From contig OZ316892.1 in assembly GCA_973895155.1 (NCBI GenBank), forward strand, positions 27,156,001-27,220,000: DNA of 64,000 nucleotides, given 5' to 3'. Below the pieces are notes generated by a model, which worked only from the letters and a program-made list of their open reading frames with translations, was not told the origin of the DNA and made no database searches. Positions 19,425 to 31,900 of this stretch are shown here, piece by piece; within the stretch, counting starts at the first letter, position 1, and each line of letters begins with the position of its first letter. The position numbers and the translations under genes are program-made. Source of the stretch: Marsupella aquatica (lineage: Eukaryota; Marchantiophyta).

Positions 19425-20040
19425 TGTCGTTATAGGGCAAAAAGGTCTAATTGTCTGTCATTGTGTCACGTTCATGGCGACAAAACTGCCTTGTTTACAC
19501 CCCCACTAAGTAGATATCTAATTGTCTGGAGTATGACTATCAAAGTGTCAAATCCATGGTGACAAAACTGTCTTGGTTTATAGCCCCACTAATTAAACAT
19601 CTAATTGTCATTACTAGGGTGGTCAAAGTATCGAGTCCATGGTGTCCAGGTATTTACACCACAAGTAAAATAATTTCTAACAATCTCTACCTGACTGTCA
19701 AAGTGTCAGGCTATAGTGTTAAAAATGTCTTGTTTAGATTGGCATCAAGTAAGAGAATGTCTAATGGTCCATGCAACTACTTTCACATTGTCAAGTCCAT
19801 GGGAAAATATCTATTGTTTACACCCCCATCACCTAAAACAATTTCTAACAAACAGTACTATGACTGTCAAAGTGTCAAGCTCTATGTCTTGTTTACATTC
19901 ACATCAGGCAAGAGAATGTCTAGTGGTCGACTGTCACAATGTCAAGTCCGTGGTGGCACAAAATGATTGTTTACACCCCTATCAGTATAATGTCTACTGG
20001 TCCATACAATGACTCTCAAAGTGTCATGGACAGTGCATTA
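19425..20040. repeat. Degenerate tandem repeat, unit about 75-110 bp
   Basis: A block of the type CAAAGTGTCAAGTCCATGG, then GTCTTGTTTACA, CCCC and a TCTAATTGTC tail recurs about seven times with drift. Related single blocks reappear at 20205-20275 and 21125-21285. The small ORFs across it are products of the repeat. Confidence 0.65.
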
Positions 20041-22484
20041 AACCTATGTCGGCAATATAACCAAATATAAATCAAGATACATGTAATTCAAATCACTTGG
20101 TTTGTAGATCATATAATGTATTTATTTATGTTCAAGTGTAGGGAGCGCATTAACTTAACGCGCATTAATTTAAAGCGCACTAACTTAACATAGATTTAAC
20201 ATAACACGCAGTTCAAGTCCATGGTGGCGAGAACGTGTAATCTAAATCTCCACCCAAAAGACCCACCACCAAAAAATGCAGTATTTACGGACCCCATTAG
20301 AGGTCCCTTCCAAAATTCCTGGCACCACAGCGTGCCACATCAACAACAACCGCAACAAACAAGACTAGTCGGTTTTGTGAATAAAACTTATAGTTTTCAT
20401 TGGTGTTTGTGTCAATTTGGGTGTAAATTTTGGGACGCCATGCCGTAAAAACAAAAGTAAAAACATTGGAAATGCAAAGAGCAAGACGGTTAAAACTGTC
20501 ACTATGTAACCGTTTTAGTTACATTTCCAATTTTAAAACTTAAATGCAAAGATTTATAAAAAGTATTTTTCATATAATAAATAATGACTAATAACTAACT
20601 TGATAACTTCCTTGTTAAACCGCAACTCCCGGTATGTAAGGATCTCTCGTATTGTACGGCCATTAATGTTGGGAAGAGCACATAAAAACCCAGGATCGGG
20701 GAGGAGGAATGGCTGGAATCTTGAAAGTTCATGATTGAATTTTATACTCAAAACTATTTACTCATTCTCAAAACAAAAATACCCAGTCGTAGATCTCATT
20801 GAGATCTTTCTTTTGCACCCTAGATTGCCTTCTAACATGGATGAATAAGATTTCTAGAGGCTTTACAAGATGGACGGCAAAGATCGTAAAATCAACAAAA
20901 TCGATGGCTAGGAAGGTTTGGATTTGTTTAATTTTTCATTTGAAAAATATTAACCCATTTGCAAAACGGATAGAACCCATCCATAGATCTATTTGAAATC
21001 TTTCTTTTGAGCCATAGATTGGCCATTATGATGGACGGACGAGATTTCCGAAGATAAGAAATGGAGACGGCTCAGATGACTCTTCCTCTGATTTTATTAG
21101 CCAAGGGGTCCACTAACTAATTACCATTACTAGTCTGGACTGTCACAGTGTCAAGTCCATGGTGGCCAAAATTTATTGTTTACACCCATCACAATAATGT
21201 AGAATTGTGTCTGGACAATAATTCTCCAAGTGTCAAGTCCATGGTAGCGAGAACGTGTAATCCGAATGTCCACCGAAAAGAGCAACCGCTGCAGGATTTA
21301 CCGTAACACGTTTGGCCTTACGATGTCCGGAGGAGTCGGATCGGCAAAGTTAAGAGCAACAACTTTGACCCTTCGCTATAATAATTATGTATCCCACTTT
21401 ACACACTTACATTACAATCTGTCACCTCCTCAGCGAGCTTTCCCGGACTTGCCGGGCAACGAACAAAGAGGATGTATCGGCCGATTCCATCGAAGCTTCT
21501 GTGTCCGACACATGGACCGTGAAAAGCATCCGATGTTCGTAAACAACACACAATTGTGCAAAGGTGTAGGGACCTACTGTCGATCGTGTCCCGCCGAGTA
21601 CTTTTGACTTCATTCAGATAGATCTCACAACGGTACTGCATTATCTATTTGTGGGGAAAAGTGGGAGAATTAATGGTGCTGTACTCTCATGATATAGCGC
21701 CATGGTGCCTAGGTAAAGGCTAACAATTAATTAATTCGGAGGAGTGGGACAAGTCCAGATCAGGCGTCATGAAATCCGTTGTTATTTCATGGATCCGGAG
21801 CCTTTCATCATTTTTCGTGATGTCTGGATATCGGAAATCGGGAAATCGTGCAGCGCGTCTGAGTGTTGTCGTTTTAGTAAATTGTGAAATGAGAATTGTG
21901 AGCATTCCCGTTAGATCGTCGGACAGAATGATGATGATGATGGTGTGGGGTGAGTTGTGAGTTGTGACAAATTCAACGAGGGATTTGGGAATTTGGAGGT
22001 GGGGGGCGTGGCGCAGCGCTGCGCTGTCCCCGGGAATGATGGGACGCTCGCCTGCAGGAGAGGAACACGATACGCAGAAGCGGGCCCTCCTCCCTGAAAT
22101 TCGCGGAAATGCATGTGATTGTATCCTACCATCGCACTGGGAGAGAATGTAACGGTAGGTGCAGCTATTCCGTTGCACGCTTCGATCATGATAGCTGGCA
22201 AATCAGGTCTCCTGTTTGCATTTTCTGCTTGCTAGTCTCGACGAGCCTGGTCATCATTCCCCCTGCGGACTACCTTAATAATTATAAAGCTCCTCTCATC
22301 TGTACGGTATAGTGATTTTATGAACTTCTAGTCTTCTCCCAGGCGTGTTCTCCCCTGGCGTGGATTCGACAGGCAGAGAGCGTTTTCGGGAGTTGTGTTG
22401 GAGCAAGGGTCGTTAACTGTCAGTGCGGCCACTACAGTGACCGATTGAAAAATTTCGGATTTGATCGACGAATACGTTCCTGGC
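20041..22484. other. Intergenic region with several repeats
   Basis: Contains copy 2 of the dispersed repeat (20283-20455). A block around CATGGTGGCGAGAACGTGTA occurs at about 20220 and again, with changes, near 21240. Two diverged units share AGATC...TCTTTCTTTTG and ATGGA...GA...AGATTTC (about 20790-20870 and 20985-21050). ORFs at 21266-21641 and 21720-22178 have no recognised family. The last few hundred bases presumably hold the promoter of the gene at 22485; no element is assigned with confidence. Confidence 0.5.
20283..20455. repeat. Dispersed repeat, copy 2
   Basis: The partner of 2148-2340, with the same blocks in the same orientation. See copy 1. Confidence 0.6.
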
Positions 22485-25400
22485 ATGAGCGGACTTACGA
22501 AAATGGCAGCTGCTGCCCGTCAAGCTGGAGTGCCATGTCGAGTGGTATGTAGGTATTCGTTTCTGGTGCTGGTGCTCCTGGGAACTCTGCTGACTAGCAG
22601 CGCTGGTGGATCCGCACTGGATTCTGCATCGCCTTCATTGTTCGCGGAGGATATTAAACAATTGGGTGAGTCAAAATATTTTCTGGCATCACCTATCTGC
22701 TTCTGGGGTCTGCGCTGTTGCACATTGCAGAGAGCCCCAACCTCACCGGCGGACTCTTGTGTTATGTCGTTATATTAAGGAGCTGAAGCACGGGATACTG
22801 TGTCCGTCCAACCCGTGTCCTGCTTTTTAGAGCCGTTTCTAGGAGGTCGCCTGTCGTGAGTTTGTACCAGTGTCGATATCCACCTTCCCATCTGTTGGCT
22901 TCGTTCGATGATGGTGTTCTGAAGAAGGGGCCTTCTCTCAAGCACATCCCCTTGTGCGGCCCCTCTTCTAAAGCATTTGCTGTTCTATCCATCCAAGTGA
23001 TAGAAAAGGTCTTGGTACTCTCATTGCCATTCATCTATTGTCCACAAAATTTGTTGAAGATTCGCAATGGGAGAGTTGACTGTCCGATTATGAAGAAGGA
23101 TAGTTAAATTCGACCCATGTGGATTCTTGTACCGCTTGCACGGCTTGTGTGGTCTGTTATCTCGCCTTTCATGTCGAATGATAGATTTTGGAGACATGTA
23201 TCTTACTTTAAAGAATTCGTTTTTGCAGCTCAGCCAGCTTACCTTGCATTTTCCGAGGGAGGTTCAAGACATCTTCTTCAAGTAATCAGCAGTAACACAA
23301 CCAATGCCCAGGCACCACTTCTATTGGCAAGGAGCCGGACGGATAGGCCAAATCCGCTCCATGGACTAAAAACATATACGAGAGGGTACAATCTGTCCAA
23401 CAAAGATTATGGGGCGGTGAGTCTCGTTCTCCATTTGCATCAATACACTTCCTTTGTCTCTGCCGCTTCGGGCAAAGCTTAGATTCTACACAATTTCGAG
23501 TTCATTGCAAGAATCATTGGACACGCTTGTCTTGGGGGCTTCGTGGTCTCTGCCTCCATCGTCTAGGACGACCCGCAGATCCGCAGATTGGGTTACGGCT
23601 GTTCTATTGCAAACATTACCAACATATTGATTTTTCGTTCTGCTTTTGCTGGATGACAGTCGGTGGGATACACGGGGCTTCCAGGTTGGATTTTGGCCAT
23701 AATCTGGGCAGCGCTAGCCTTGTTCCTGCTCATGACTCTGTGTTTCATGTGTTGCTGCTGCCGGCATAGGACCAAACATGAATACAGCCACGGACGCCTG
23801 GGATATATTCTTCCGATACTCGCGCTAGTGCTTTTCACTCTTGCTGCCATGTAAGTCAATTGCTAGCTCGAAAATGCACGTCGTCCGTAGCTTCTGAACG
23901 TCTTGGGTGTGAATCCGCTTCCTCTGCTCTTAACCGGTGCTCATCCATTTTGTTGGAACTGCGAGCCCCAGCTTTTGTGCCCGACTCGGCTTTGTTCCAC
24001 TGCCTCACTTACAATCTCGTGCTGTTGGGACTTTGCAGAGCTGGGTCGATCTTACTCTACTACGCTCAGCGTTCTTTTAATAACGAGTTGACGGACACTT
24101 TGGACTATGTGGTCCAGCAGTCACAAGTCACTGAGGGAGGCCTTCGACAGGTTCAATCCAACCTGAGCAGTGTTGCTAATCTCAACATCGTCGGTATCAC
24201 GTTCACACCTGCCGACCAACAAACGATTACGTCATTAAACACGCGGCTTAATAGTACAGCTAATGATCTGCACAGCAAAACTTTGGACAATCGGAAGAAA
24301 ATAAAAAATGCTATCAATATTGTGTACGTTTACTTCACACCACGTCTTTGTGATTGGCCTGCGTTGACAAATTTGCTCTCGCGGTTACGGGGCGTTCTGC
24401 CCGTTGAACAAAGTTTGCTGTAAATCTCACATTTCAGTCTCGTTGTTGCAGGCGAATCGTGCTCGTAGTGGTGGCTGCTGTCATGTTAGCGCTTGTGCTA
24501 CTTGGCCTCCGTGAGTTTTTCTACGAATCGACCTCTATGAACTTGTGCTATTGTTTCTGGGAGTTTCTTGTCTTCTTCGTTAGCCTCTGTGTAGGGACTT
24601 TGAACACAGTCGTTAAGCCAAAACAAGCCTCGAAAGAAGAATATGTTTGCTACAAACGTAGCTGCATTTTCTCATTATAGCGTATGTTAATGGTTCTCCT
24701 GGACCTGCATTCCTGTAAAATATGTACTCACGTTTTCTTGTTGTGCTTTTCAATGTTTTCAATTCTCGGAATACGATGGCTTGTTTACTTGTAAGTTTTG
24801 TCGCGGCGAACCTTTATTTTTGGTTGGACATTGGTCTATGTTTGTCTTTCTTTCCTGGCATGGCATTTTTGCATCTGGAAGTGAATTGCAGGCACAGGTC
24901 AGATTGGAAATTTCCTTGCCAATTCACTCCGTAGTTGTTACAGTTCTAAGAGTCTGTTCTGCGTGGATTGATTCCGAGATATGTTCTTTTTTCCACAGGT
25001 TGGTTTTGGTGGGCTGGGTGTTGGTGCTTGGAACATGGATACTTTGCGGCATATTCATGTTCATTGATAAGTATGTATTTTACTGAGTCATCTTCCTTCC
25101 CCGCCTAACAGGCTCAGATATTGGTTCTTATTAGTCTTGTGATCACTTGTTCGGGGTTGTGAATTTGTGATTCGTCCTGTCTTCGCAATTATCAGGGTTC
25201 GTCTTATCGTACCCATTACCAGAAAAGGGAACTGCGTGATTTGATGGATTTTGATGGTGATTTCGATTGCAGTGGTGTTGGAGACACTTGTTTGGCCATG
25301 CAAGAATGGGTAGCCAATCCTGAGGCGAACACGAGTTTGGATAAGTTCTTGCCGTGCAGTGGAGCGGCTGCAGCCTCTGCTCTCACTTCATCTCAGCAAT

Positions 25401-26166
25401 TCACGACTCGGATAGTTAATGATGTGAACAACGGAATCAATAATCAAGTGAACCGGAACTTACCATTAGGAGTAGTGGGTGGTTACAATCAAAGTGGACC
25501 ATTGGTTCCTACTTTGTGCAACACAACACCATGTGGAGCAAATACTACCAGCTTGGCTGCTGCCTCTCAGGTAATAACTTTTCGGGTATCATTGGTTTCC
25601 TTGCGCATTGATACGTGTTGTCTACGTCTTGCTACTGAGATGCACCCATTTGGTTTTGAGAAGAGCAAAATCATTCCTACGTTCTCTCATTCGGCGGATA
25701 TCAGTATCATCTTAGGGGCTTTCAGTAGAAGTGTCTGACTTGATATTTTGGTAACATGCAGGTGTGGAACGCATATTTATGTGTTCCGGACTCAACTGGG
25801 CAAATATGCACAACCCAGGGAAGGTTGACGCCGTCGTTGTACCGACAATTGTCGGGTGGGGCGTCGGCTGCAAATTCGCTTTCCAGCAGTGGCACTTTCC
25901 TTACCAATGCAGCAAACTGCGCATTTGTCCGCGACGTCTTCACAAACGTTTATCAATTTAGGTGTCATAATCTGCGAAAGCATGCAAAGTGGATTTGGAT
26001 AGGACTGACCCTGGTGTCTGCCGGGAACATGTTGTCAATTCTCTTATGGATTGTATTCATAAGAAGGAAAAAGTACAGGTATAACGGTAAGGAGGATGAG
26101 ATGCCAATGCGAAAGGGTCAATCTCAACCTTACTCTCCACCTCCACCAGCTTCATCTGCGGCATAA
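22485..26166 (+). CDS. Plant multi-pass membrane protein, At2g12400/At1g71110 family
   Basis: Nine exons: 22485-22665, 23229-23416, 23660-23850, 24039-24323, 24452-24510, 24754-24790, 24999-25070, 25273-25570, 25762-26166. They sum to 1716 nt (571 residues) with phases that join throughout. The order is a signal peptide (SFLVLVLLGTLLTS), an ectodomain with GLKTYTRGYNLSNKDYGASVGYTG, two membrane spans with a Cys cluster (MCCCC), a helical luminal loop, two more spans (exons 5 to 7), a large Cys-containing ectodomain (GVGDTCLAMQEWV, YNQSGP), a last span and a Pro-rich tail. The topology recalls tweety/prominin proteins. The function in plants is not established. Oddity: the 37-nt exon 6 is needed for frame and for the conserved FSILG segment, but it follows CAA instead of CAG (24751-24753). 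Confidence 0.82.
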
Positions 26167-27003
26167 ATGTTTAGCTTAGGGCACTGTAGGAAGTTGGGTT
26201 ACTGCACCTATTTATGACACATTTGATTCCTTGAGCTCGTCCAATTTTCTGTAGATATTGCGGTTTGTGTGCACGTTATCCTCAGTAACTTGAACTTCTC
26301 ATTCTTTCGTCGCGGATCAATCTGCAACTTGTAACGGTAGGCTCTTCTTTCTGGGAAAGAATTGAGAGGGAATAACGTTGATGGTACCGTATAAAGCTTT
26401 TCTGGAATTGACTTTTGTGCCCTCAGTTTTGTCCTCGAGTATAGAGTCGGCGACAAGCTAGACGAGGTGTGGTGCATTATTTTGGAAAAGCTCTATTCCA
26501 TCCATATTGTTTGGTATGTGACAGGAAAAATACGGAATCGTTATGGCAATGTTGATTTAAGTCACGGGTTTGCAAATATTAAGAATTCTAAAATCACTGT
26601 CTTCATCGTTTTCTTCAAATTGTAAGCGTGATGTTCTATATGGTTATGGAATTCATCGCACACCGGTGAAGTTCAATTTTCCTACTACACTTTTCGACGA
26701 ACGTCGACACTAGAGGCTCGCCGTGGAATACGACCCAAGAAATCTTCTAATTCGTGAATTCCTTGCCCTGACCTTTCCTAATCAGCCAAAATAGCTTAAG
26801 TCGGATATACCATGGCGCAAAAATTCGCTCCAAGGACTCACTGGGGCACAAATATAGCTGCACATGAATTGTAAACACCAAAACTATCTAAGGTTCAGTT
26901 TATGAAGTCTTGAGTAGGGTATGGTACTTTCTTGGACCACGGAGCACGATAATGTTTGTGCTACTTTTGCTCTATACAGACGATGGTAAATGAGTTGGCC
27001 ACG
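26167..27003. other. Intergenic, no gene recognised
   Basis: Downstream of the membrane protein gene; it includes its presumed 3' UTR. No ORF with family features. Confidence 0.5.
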
Positions 27004-27145
27004 TCTATGAGGAAAGATATAGTAAAGCAACTTTCCCATCTTGTGCACATAGCAAAATAGTACGAGGACCATCATGGTCCCAGACAAAGGATTTTTGCCC
27101 CATGCACAAGATAGGAAAGTTGCCACAGCACATCTATGAGGAAAG
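27004..27145. repeat. 97-bp imperfect hairpin flanked by a 13-bp direct repeat
   Basis: The sequence 27027-27123 folds back on itself. GCAACTTTCCcATCTTGTGCA pairs with the reverse of TGCACAAGATaGGAAAGTTGC, and the centre is GGACCAT-C-ATGGTCC (27066-27080). TCTATGAGGAAAG stands on both sides, at 27004-27016 and 27133-27145. It could be a small foldback element with a long target duplication or a small-RNA precursor. The strand of any transcript is unknown. Confidence 0.7.
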
Positions 27146-28260
27146 CTGCAATTTTCATCAAATTGGCAGTAGCTGGCCTACAACTTGGTTGGTGAGAGGC
27201 ACATGTTTTCCATGTACATCAGATGGGATTAATCGCCATGAATTCAGTCATTCAGCTGATGAGAACTCTGTGAAATCTTGCAGATGTCAATTCAAGTTTG
27301 TCCTCTCGTGTCAAGAAAGGAGAAAGAGAAGCAAAAATAGAAACGGTGAAAACTATTGCAGAGGCTTCAATAGTCTTCCCTCGTGTCAAATGACTTGTTT
27401 CTGAACTTCGTTGGCCCCATAATATATCGTCCATTCTCACAAGTGATTTGCCACTGCACCGTCGTCAGTAAAGTCACTCAACCTCCCTTGGCCCCATAAC
27501 ACATCTTCCACAGTCATAAGTGACTGGCTTGCTACTTCAATGTCATAACTGGCTTATCAATCAACCCTTATCACTCAACCCTCCTTGACCCCATAATATA
27601 TCTTCCATTGTCATAAGTGAGGACAACTGAACCCTACTTGACCCCATAATAAATCCTTTGTGTTAATCCACATAGAAAGCATCAGGTGTAGTGCCATCTG
27701 GCACATGATCGCTTATTAGACTAATTTTTCATACTACAATAAATCAGATTGTTCTTTCATATCATTGAGTTTTGAAACAGTAGTTTATATCATTGAGTGT
27801 TGAAACTTGGTACATTCTAAAATGCTGCTTTTTTTAGGTGTGCTTCTCGCGATGCATAATATATCCAATTCTCTTGTCATAAGTGACTTGTCACTTGACT
27901 GTACTTGGCTCCACAACAAAAAGGAACTGTTACAATCCATGTCTAGTTGCAAGGTGCAAGGGAACCCAAGTACAAAGTGAGCAACTCAACATTTAATTAT
28001 GCTTAAAACATCGGCTGACTTAGTGTAGTGTGAAACACAGTCCAGAGTGCTTTCAGTAATACTTGGATTTCTTAGCTTGCCAAAATTTTGCAGCATAATG
28101 CTTACGTTGAAAAGCTGGAACATATCATGATGTGATCCAGGGCAGCCGGATGACGAGAGAGGATCAGCTTCCAGGAGGCAGACCCTACATCTAACAGTGG
28201 AGCTGTAACCTGGTAAATGCACACAACTGGACATCACAGGGGTGGCACAATCACAACGGT
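27146..28260. repeat. Intergenic region with a dispersed short repeat
   Basis: A block resembling CCCCATAATATATCTTCCATTGTCATAAGTGACTTG recurs with changes near 27415, 27490, 27592, 27645 and 27855, and a related piece lies near 1215. No gene is recognised. The 115-residue minus ORF at 27986-28333 does not match the missing ZW10 C-terminus. Confidence 0.5.
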
Positions 28261-28533
28261 CTTCCTCATAATGGAGGGAACTAAATACTAAGTTCCAACA
28301 ACTTACACTGCTAATTTTTTTCTGTTTTATCACAATGCCACAAATTTTGGTTGTGGGTTATGATAATCACCTGGATGATTGCCTGGACATTCAATTTCTC
28401 TTCCTCATAATGGAGGGACATTAATACTAAGTTCCAACAAATTACACTGCTATTTTTTTTCTGTCTTACCACAATGCCACAAATTTTGGTTGTGGGTATG
28501 AAAATTACCTGGATGATTGCCTTGACATTCAAT
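28261..28533. repeat. Tandem duplication, period 139 bp
   Basis: Unit 1 is 28261-28399 and unit 2 is 28400-28533. Both start with TTCCTCATAATGGAGG, pass through CACAATGCCACAAATTTTGG and end at GACATTCAAT. They differ by a few substitutions and indels, so this is a fairly recent duplication. It lies beyond the traced 3' end of the ZW10 gene. Confidence 0.85.
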
Positions 28534-28981
28534 GGCTAACATCCCACCCTATCTGTCCATTGTATGGTGGTTGCTTCCCTCACAATTGACCCAGGGGTGG
28601 GCTGCCTACCCTCACTCCCTCCTTTCTCTCCCCCCTATTCTTCACAGCCCAACTGTGCCAGGCCTCCTCACCAATCACTGCTTGCCTTCAACTGCTGGTG
28701 GCTTGGGCAATGCCTCGCTGCTTTAAGACAGTGAACTCAAAGATTGACTATGAAGGTGAGCCTATGTAAAAGTAGATCTATTGAATGGATAAAGAGTCTC
28801 AATTTCCAAGGATACAAGTTTGTCTATTGTACATGGTGTGTAGTAGTATTCTCAGCAAGCATTGTAAGGGAAAAGGGTGCTTTCAAAGTAGAGCTCAGCA
28901 ACTACTCAATGTCAGCTTTGATTAACGTGAGCAAATGTAACAGTTTGACAAGGTATGGCGTCCAGGATCAAGGTCCCCTAC
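28534..28981. other. Probable 3' end of the ZW10 gene, not resolved
   Basis: The final coding exon of the minus-strand ZW10 gene should lie here or further left. I could not find a frame matching the conserved C-terminus. Confidence 0.35.
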
Positions 28982-31900
28982 TAGTAAGAATCTTTAGCTT
29001 CCGCCACGCAGGAACCGAATTCTCCAGTGCCTCTTCTTCAATTTGCTCTATTGCAGAAACACCAACAGCTGCTGGGGACAGGAAGACTGGACATTTATCT
29101 TGAACCATGCGCAAAAGCTTCTGAAGCTGCCAAGTCAAAAAGTATGTACAGTCAGCACTCAAACGGAGAGAGAAACGAGTACAGTGAGAAAGTTTCCTAG
29201 CCATGAAACAAATACAACAGATTCTGGCCTCATCTACCATCTCCACGCAAGGCCCGATCAGCAGATGCAAGCCTCTTTGTTTCAATGAGCGCTTACATTG
29301 AAATTCAATACCTCTTCTGCTTAGCCTCCAGATTGTGGTTGGAGACCTATCCAAGATTTCACATGCTAATTTTATTTAAAACTGCCTGTGCTTGAATGTT
29401 ACTATTAAAAGCTTGGATACGGGGACTTTGGACAACCATTTCTGATATTGTCAACGATGTCGATATAACATACTTTCAACCTCAATTCCTGGCCATCTAC
29501 TCGTTTCTTTCGAAACGGACTCGTTAGTAATGCTTATCTGAAGAATACCACGCGCTACTCATTCAAGCTTTAAATTGTGAGCTTTGATTTGATCTGACAA
29601 GAATATCAAAGATACAGACCTGAACAGTCTCTTGGACACTTATGTCATTCATAGCAACGACTTCAGATATAATTCGCTCAGCTGCCAGGTTTATCAAACG
29701 CCCCACCACCTTCAAGTATATGTTATGAGCAAGAACTGGCCATAACTGTTTCTCCACGTTTGCAAATGTATCAAACACCTGCATGGCACTGCAATGTGGC
29801 AAAGTAACACCGTCAGCAAAGTCCAAGATCCATGAGCATCAAAGCTTCTATTGTGAGGATCCTGTGCGAAATAACTTTCTAATCTAGCCAATACCCTCGC
29901 TAAGCCGAAAAGGTCACAACTTCTCATCTTGAGGGCTTCAATTTCCCTTAGATTGATAATGAACCTCTTCAAGAGTTTGTTGAGCAAGTTGAAACATCTT
30001 ATCGTCGTGAGTGTATTCAAATCCGTTGGCTTGATCAAGAATCTGCAGCAACAATGATAAACATCGCACTCATGATAAACAAAGGGATCTTGTGGTCCAT
30101 TGACAGGCACCTACTTCACTTCAGTTTTCACAAGACACAGTGATTGGTATCATAATGAATTACATGGTAAATTTCTGCCATTGCCTTGCAGCCAAAGACC
30201 TATGACTTGCATCAAAAGAGCATTTCAAAGTTAAAACGTGGTTCGGCCCTGTTTGCTTGGACTCGAAAACCCAGGCTCTGTACAGCTGAGGCATGTACAG
30301 CTGATGCTTTAGTCCATGAAACGGACTTTATGCAATGAATCTCAGGACAAATGCAACCCAAATGCTCAATAATCCTTTTTGGACTTGCTTAATTACCTTC
30401 ATGACTTCAGACTCTACAACCTTGATTTGTTTGTCCAGAACTTCCACTGCCATCTTTCGAAACAGTGGTACCAGGTCTACAAACGTAAACACGGGCTGCA
30501 ATGATGATGGCAACTCTTCATGGTACTGCATTACATAGTCATCGAATGATTTTGTAAGAAGAAATTAGATGGGCACGGAACGACAAGGCTATCATGACAT
30601 AACCAGTTAGGTTGATCAACTCAATTTGTGAACCACATGAAAAACCACTATGCCCTTAAAACCTACCCATACAATAATAGAAAACAAAATAAATGATCTC
30701 CCAGTCCATGGTCCCTTGCAACAAGGGACAGTAAGCCTCTCTAAGAACGGACCTGATACTTGAAAGTAAGCACTTCATGGGCAATATAGAGGGAGTCATT
30801 GTAACACAAGGCAGAAACCTGCAGCCTGTCTGACCTCGCCCCAAGCTGCACATTCCAAGAGACCGCGCAATCCAAAGCTTGATAAGCAGAACGATATAGA
30901 GTGCTGGCTTGCAGGAAGCAACAACAAAATACGGGCTTTCCTCGGTAATCATATACGATCCGACAAAGCAGTCCATGTTGTTTCCTGTGCATGACAATCA
31001 ATGCCCGCAAACTGCTTCATCTGCAGCACAGTGACGCTCACAACATAAAAACGGACTAGTTTGTATGAACCTTGAGAGGGATGATTGCTCGATACATAAA
31101 AATGGCATCTCGGGACGCATGATAGAGCTCCAAGGCTGTCCTGGGGGTTGAGAGACAGACATCCTGCATACGAGAAACGTCTGTAAATCAACTCTATATA
31201 CAGTCCTTCCGAAAGAGTGCACATCAAAAAATGTCCATTAGTGAGCAAAGTCCTGTCTATGGCAAGAGCAAGACATCTTTGCCAATTGGTCACTGAGCAG
31301 AGTCTCAGGTGAAACAAACCTGGCTGAATAAAAACTGAGTAGCAATTCGATGAAAATTTGACTACTAAACACATATCATCCGTATTCGTATAAGCTGGTC
31401 AATACCAAGCAGCAGACCACTCAAAACAAAACAGAAAAGGAAAAAAAGAATGTGTGCAATCACAAATTTCCCTACCTCGAGCATATCATGGACCGTTTCC
31501 AACAGCGATCTGGCCAGGAGACTGATAGCACATGGGTTTGGGAAGAGATAGATTGAACGATCTGGACCGGCGTTGGACTCCTCCTCACTGAAGTTCGTCC
31601 ATTTGCTTTTCTATAAAATGACGGAAAAACAACAATCACCATTTTGAAGTTGCTTATCAAAGTGCACTTTAGTATTTAGTGGACTTCACAACCAAAACAA
31701 CAACCTAAAAGTACGCGAGAGAGTTAACCATCAGAAAGGCCTCCTTCCATGCGGATGGAGTTTCAAGTTGACACTGCAACTATCCTAAAAAGCGATGGCA
31801 GACTAGCGAAAGAAGGTGTTAGATGGTTTTTGGACTTACTGCTAAACTGTAGTCAGATTGCATGAGTAAGCTTCTCACTTTAGCTAACATCAGTTTCTTC

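Noticed and set aside
21720-22178. 152-residue minus ORF upstream of the membrane protein gene
   Set aside because: No recognisable motif, lies in the expected promoter region, and contains a low-complexity stretch of Ile/Thr codons.
27986-28333. Minus ORF considered as the last ZW10 exon
   Set aside because: Its sequence does not match the conserved ZW10 C-terminus in any frame, and it overlaps the 139-bp tandem duplication.
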